The notes beneath the pieces were generated by a model. The model ran no database searches. It was not told the DNA's origin and worked only from the letters and a program-made list of their open reading frames with translations. Shown here one piece after another: positions 53,392 to 56,454 of a stretch of DNA of 56,454 nucleotides; within the stretch, counting starts at the first letter, position 1, and the number at the start of each line of letters is the position of its first letter. Origin of the DNA: Candidatus Blautia intestinavium (GTDB taxonomy: Bacteria; Bacillota; Clostridia; Lachnospirales; Lachnospiraceae); contig DXGV01000058.1 in assembly GCA_019113745.1 (NCBI GenBank), positions 1-56,454 on the forward strand, read 5' to 3'. Made by a program: the position numbers and the translations under genes.

Positions 53392-54801
53392 ATGGCTGTT
53401 CTTTCAGCAGAAAAATCTAAAGAAACCGAAAGAAATGGATATATTTTCTCCTTCCTGGTCGCGCTTGAATTTTTTGTATCTTTTTCTTTTGTCGGTTATA
53501 TACATGTAGAACCGATATCCATGACATTTTCCTATATTCCGGTCCTGATCGCGGGGTGCGTCCTCGGGCCAAAAGAAAGCCTGATCACAGGCATGGTTTT
53601 TGGCCTGGCGTCCATGTGGAAAGCCTCCGCGTTCTATGTGGGAGCAGGAGACGCTATTTTTTCTCCGGTGATGAGCGGGAACCCTGCGGCGAGCATTATG
53701 ATGAGCGTTGTGGCCAGGGCGTTGTTCGGCCTTGTAACCGGGCTTTTATATACGGCGGCAAAAAGAAGCCGTTTTCCAAAAACAGGGATCGTGCTGGTGT
53801 CCACTGCGGGCAGATCGATCCATACGTTTTTTGTCTATCTGTTTATGGGATTTTTCTTTCCGGAGATGGGTTATACGGCGGCGGATACAGTTCAGGAGGT
53901 AAGCGAACCGGATTATCTGCTTTTTATTGTGATTCTCGACTGTCTGGTTCTGTTGTGCTATCTGTTTGTAAATTCCCGTTATATGCGGGAATTTATGGCC
54001 CATATCCGTTCTGTTGACCAGATGAACGTCCGCAGATGGAGAATGAATATCCTTCTGATCCTGATGATAGCGGCTGCTTTCAGCGTGGCGGTTTATTTTA
54101 CCAACCGGATCCGGCGGGTAATGGCAAATTACGGGTTTACGCTGTCTGAAGAAATGGCCTATGATATTATGCACCTGCAGCTCCAGTTCCTGATGGGCGT
54201 TATTTCTCTTGCGGCAATGGTGATCGTCATTCTGATCATGAGCCAGAAAAACGCTTTGTACCTGCATTATGAAGCAAGACTGGACGACCTGACGGGCTTA
54301 TATGGCAGACAGCAGTTCTTTCAGCGCGGAGAAGAGCTTCTGCGGCGGATGGAATTCGGAGAAAACAGGATCGGCGGCTGCTTTATTATTCTGGATGTGG
54401 ATTATTTCAAGAGAATCAACGATCAGTACGGTCATCCTGCAGGCGATAAAGTCTTAAAGGCGGTGGCGGCAGGAATGAAAGCCGCATTTGAGAGCTATGG
54501 GATTCTGGGACGTCTCGGAGGAGACGAATTCGTGGCCCTGCTCTGCGAACCTCTTTCCAAAGAGGAGATCGAAGAGATTTTGGATAAGATGAAAAAGACT
54601 GCGGCGGAGACTTATCCGGCTGAACAGCCGGTCACTTACAGTATCGGCGTGATACCGGCGGAAAAGGAATACAGTATTGACGAGCTGTACCGCAACGCCG
54701 ACCGCCTCCTCTATGAAGCAAAGAAACGGGGCAGGAATCAGACTGCTTTCGGATACCGGTTCCGCCGGGAGGAGGAAAACGGAGGGAGCGCAGTTTTGTG
54801 A
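53392..54801 (+). CDS. Diguanylate cyclase with an ECF S-component-like membrane domain
   Basis: The 469-aa protein makes c-di-GMP. The C-terminal GGDEF domain (about 296-455) has DDLTGLYGR, the metal Asp335 in LDVDYFKRIND, an intact GGDEF at 376-380 and YSIGV; no RxxD inhibitory site precedes GGDEF, so product feedback is not expected. The N-terminal half has about eight membrane helices. Residues 40-80 (PISMTFSYIPVLIAGCVLGP, then KESLITGMVFGLASM) read like the start of ECF transporter S-components, which bind vitamins. A second helical pair (about 217-285) links to the GGDEF domain. I infer vitamin- or metabolite-sensing by the membrane domain. It could equally be an uncharacterised MASE-type domain. 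Confidence 0.88.
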   Translation: MAVLSAEKSKETERNGYIFSFLVALEFFVSFSFVGYIHVEPISMTFSYIPVLIAGCVLGPKESLITGMVFGLASMWKASAFYVGAGDAIFSPVMSGNPAASIMMSVVARALFGLVTGLLYTAAKRSRFPKTGIVLVSTAGRSIHTFFVYLFMGFFFPEMGYTAADTVQEVSEPDYLLFIVILDCLVLLCYLFVNSRYMREFMAHIRSVDQMNVRRWRMNILLILMIAAAFSVAVYFTNRIRRVMANYGFTLSEEMAYDIMHLQLQFLMGVISLAAMVIVILIMSQKNALYLHYEARLDDLTGLYGRQQFFQRGEELLRRMEFGENRIGGCFIILDVDYFKRINDQYGHPAGDKVLKAVAAGMKAAFESYGILGRLGGDEFVALLCEPLSKEEIEEILDKMKKTAAETYPAEQPVTYSIGVIPAEKEYSIDELYRNADRLLYEAKKRGRNQTAFGYRFRREEENGGSAVL

Positions 54802-54853
54802 GGAGGACGCCAATAGATGGCGGCAATCGCAGCAGGTATGAAGCAGGCTTTCT

Positions 54854-55074
54854 GAATGACGATCCGGAGAACGGTGTAAATACTGACAAAAGGTCTGGAA
54901 GCGGCTGATAAACTTTTTGAATGACGATCCGGCAAACAGCGTAAATACTGACAAAAGGTCTGGAAGCGGCTGATAAACTTTTTGAATGACGATCCGGCAA
55001 ACGGTGTAAATACTGACAAAAGGTCTGGAGGCGGTTGATAAACTTTTTGAATGACGATCCGGCGAACAGCGTCG
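54854..55074. repeat. 65-bp tandem repeat array
   Basis: GACGATCCGG starts at 54858, 54923, 54988 and 55053, an exact 65-bp period; three full copies and one partial. Each unit includes GTAAATACTGACAAAAGGTC and CTGATAAACTTTTTGAAT. Long minus-strand frames here are repeat artefacts. Between 55075 and 55334 the DNA is AT-rich with short inverted AATTTCCAC/GTGGAAATT stretches; I see no gene there. Confidence 0.88.
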
Positions 55075-55334
55075 GAAATAAAGTACAAAAAAGCTGAAGT
55101 GAAAAGTCAACGTTCACTTTGAAAATACTGATCTTCCGGCAGAGTTTAGTCTTGCGGAAAAAAGAGGGCGAACAGGGAGATGAGGTAATTTCCACTAATA
55201 TTTTTACTGAAAATGCCCTAAGCAAAGTGGAAATTTGAGTGTAGGACTAATTTCTACTTTACATCCCCCTTGAAATAGAAATAAACTTTACACTTCTCTT
55301 GGAACAAAAAACTTCAAAAACATGGAAAAACATG

Positions 55335-55363
55335 TTGACAGGAGGTATCGGCTATAGTACAAT
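55335..55363 (+). promoter_or_regulatory. Promoter of the L13-S9 operon
   Basis: TTGACA (55335-55340) and TACAAT (55358-55363) are 17 nt apart, a strong housekeeping promoter. Confidence 0.85.
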
Positions 55364-55369
55364 TACTCA

Positions 55370-55538
55370 ATGTGACATAGTGCGATGACTCCTGAGCCAA
55401 AGCCCCGGCGAAGGTGTTTTTATCAGCGGTTTCGGACATTTCCGCAGTAATTTTGCACTGATCACCAGGAATCACTCATTATCGCGGGAGTGCCGCGGTT
55501 GGACAAAATATCGTTGATAAATAACAGGAGGTAAGACC
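55370..55538 (+). promoter_or_regulatory. Long rplM leader, candidate L13 leader RNA
   Basis: About 170 nt of untranslated leader separates the promoter from rplM, containing several short complementary stretches (for example CACTGATCACC and GGTGTTTTTATCAG near 55410-55470, and CGCGG/CCGCGG near the end). Firmicutes L13 leaders are known autoregulatory RNAs of comparable position. The fold was not computed. Confidence 0.5.
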
Positions 55539-55967
55539 ATGCAGACTTATATGGCTAATCCAGATAAAATCGAGAGAAAATGGTATGTAGTTGATGCAGA
55601 AGGCTGTACACTGGGCCGTCTGGCATCTGGTGTAGCAAGCGTTTTAAGAGGAAAGAACAAACCTCAGTTTACACCTCATGTAGACACAGGCGATTATGTG
55701 ATCGTTGTAAACGCAGATAAAGTAAAAGTTACCGGCAAGAAATTAGATCAGAAAATCTATTATCGTCACTCCGAATATGTAGGCGGAATGAAAGAGACTA
55801 CATTAAGAGAAATGATGGCCAAGAAACCGGAAAAGGTGATTGAGCTGGCAGTAAAAGGAATGCTTCCGAAAGGACCTCTGGGAAGAACCATGTACAAGAA
55901 ACTTTTCGTTTATGCCGGACCGGAGCACAAGCATGAAGCTCAGAAACCGGAAGTCTTAACATTTTAA
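55539..55967 (+). CDS. rplM: 50S ribosomal protein L13
   Basis: The 142-aa protein is full length and has the L13 hallmarks: [30 protein letters not shown], the [12 protein letters not shown] segment and [34 protein letters not shown]. It binds 23S rRNA early in 50S assembly. AGGAGG precedes the ATG. It is co-transcribed with rpsI 17 nt downstream, the usual bacterial pairing. Confidence 0.98.
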   Translation: MQTYMANPDKIERKWYVVDAEGCTLGRLASGVASVLRGKNKPQFTPHVDTGDYVIVVNADKVKVTGKKLDQKIYYRHSEYVGGMKETTLREMMAKKPEKVIELAVKGMLPKGPLGRTMYKKLFVYAGPEHKHEAQKPEVLTF

Positions 55968-55984
55968 TGAGGAGGTAGGAGACA

Positions 55985-56377
55985 TTGGCTAGCGCAAAAT
56001 ACTACGGAACAGGAAGAAGAAAAAAATCTATCGCAAGAGTTTACCTTACACCTGGTACAGGCAAAATTACAATTAATAAAAGAGATATTGATGATTACTT
56101 CGGTTTAGAGACTCTGAAAGTGATCGTTCGTCAGCCGCTGGTTGCTACTGAGACAGACGGCAAGTTTGATATCCTTGTTAATGTTAAAGGCGGCGGATAT
56201 ACAGGACAGGCAGGCGCTATCAGACACGGCGTTGCAAGAGCTCTTCTGGAGGCAGACGCTGAGTACAGACCGGTCCTGAAGGCAGCAGGATACCTGACCC
56301 GTGACCCGAGAATGAAAGAGCGTAAGAAATACGGCCTCAAGGCTGCCCGTCGCGCGCCTCAGTTCTCCAAGAGATAA
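55985..56377 (+). CDS. rpsI: 30S ribosomal protein S9
   Basis: The 130-aa protein uses a TTG start (55985) with GAGGAGGTAGG upstream. It shows the S9 features: [40 protein letters not shown] and the C-terminal [17 protein letters not shown] tail whose terminal SKR contacts tRNA in the P site. It is complete and intact. Confidence 0.98.
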   Translation: MASAKYYGTGRRKKSIARVYLTPGTGKITINKRDIDDYFGLETLKVIVRQPLVATETDGKFDILVNVKGGGYTGQAGAIRHGVARALLEADAEYRPVLKAAGYLTRDPRMKERKKYGLKAARRAPQFSKR

Positions 56378-56407
56378 CAGGCCCGACAAACCAATTCAAA
56401 AATGCTC

Positions 56408-56448
56408 AAAAAGCCCGGAACCATGCGGTTTTCCGGGCTTTTTCCTTT
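56408..56448 (+). terminator. Terminator of the L13-S9 operon
   Basis: AAAAAGCCCGGAA pairs with TTCCGGGCTTTTT and continues into a pyrimidine-rich tail, 31 nt after the rpsI stop. Confidence 0.9.
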
Positions 56449-56454
56449 CCAAAA

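Noticed and set aside
54454-55225. Minus-strand frames of 116-218 aa with repeated DRHSKSL-type peptides
   Set aside because: They derive from the 65-bp tandem repeat read in several frames and run into the antisense of the GGDEF gene.
1-56454. tRNA or rRNA genes
   Set aside because: No cloverleaf-like stretch with a GTTCRANNC arm or rRNA core sequence was noticed while reading both strands; no tRNAscan was possible.

Overview
The window looks like chromosomal DNA of a gut Lachnospiraceae bacterium (Blautia-like Clostridia). This is inferred from Firmicutes-style AGGAGG ribosome binding sites, YesM/YesN-type sensor pairs, RbsABC-type sugar ABC transporters with two permeases, an L13-S9 operon, and tandem-repeat-rich intergenic DNA. 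I ran no database search, so the genus is a guess.

Layout. (1) 0-8.6 kb: a sugar or polyol catabolic block. fucU (minus) faces a class II aldolase, a LacI repressor, an FGGY kinase, a GatD-like zinc dehydrogenase, a PfkB kinase and an aldo/keto reductase. A LacI-type operator sits just downstream of the aldolase promoter. A 0.8-kb palindrome-rich stretch separates the PfkB and reductase genes. (2) 8.6-18.9 kb: two tandem-repeat arrays, then a three-component sensor (AraC-type response regulator, YesM-type kinase, membrane-anchored sugar-binding protein), then a four-gene sugar ABC transporter. (3) 19-20.6 kb: rhamnulokinase. (4) 20.6-28.6 kb: an AT-richer island of secreted and surface proteins behind a divergent XRE regulator. 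It includes a decayed orphan FtsX ectodomain, a frameshifted C-type-lectin/zinc-ribbon surface protein, two YD-repeat proteins, a lipoprotein and a YARHG protein. (5) 28.6-37.8 kb, minus strand: a glycan/teichoic-acid-type transferase cluster running into a response regulator and an unusual histidine kinase fused to an AraC regulator. (6) 38-42.7 kb: a second sugar ABC system resembling rhamnose-type (RhaS) transporters. (7) 42.7-46.9 kb: a candidate structured ncRNA on the minus strand, a DUF1349 protein, an ArsC/Spx-like protein, citrate synthase, and a yybP-ykoY Mn riboswitch with mntP. (8) 46.9-53.1 kb: a complete urease operon, ureABC-ureI-ureEFGD, with a leader terminator. (9) 53.1-54.8 kb: a diguanylate cyclase with an N-terminal membrane domain resembling an ECF S-component. 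(10) 54.8-56.5 kb: a 65-bp tandem repeat, then rplM-rpsI with a long leader.

How it fits together. Regions 1-3 and 6 suggest capture and catabolism of monosaccharides or polyols: import by ABC systems, oxidation, two phosphorylations, aldol cleavage. They appear controlled by LacI and by a binding-protein-assisted two-component system. Urease with a UreI-type channel supplies ammonia from host urea. The most unusual items are the kinase-AraC fusion, the S-component-like/GGDEF fusion, the minus-strand ncRNA candidate, the palindrome cluster at 6.76-7.53 kb, and the decaying surface-protein island.
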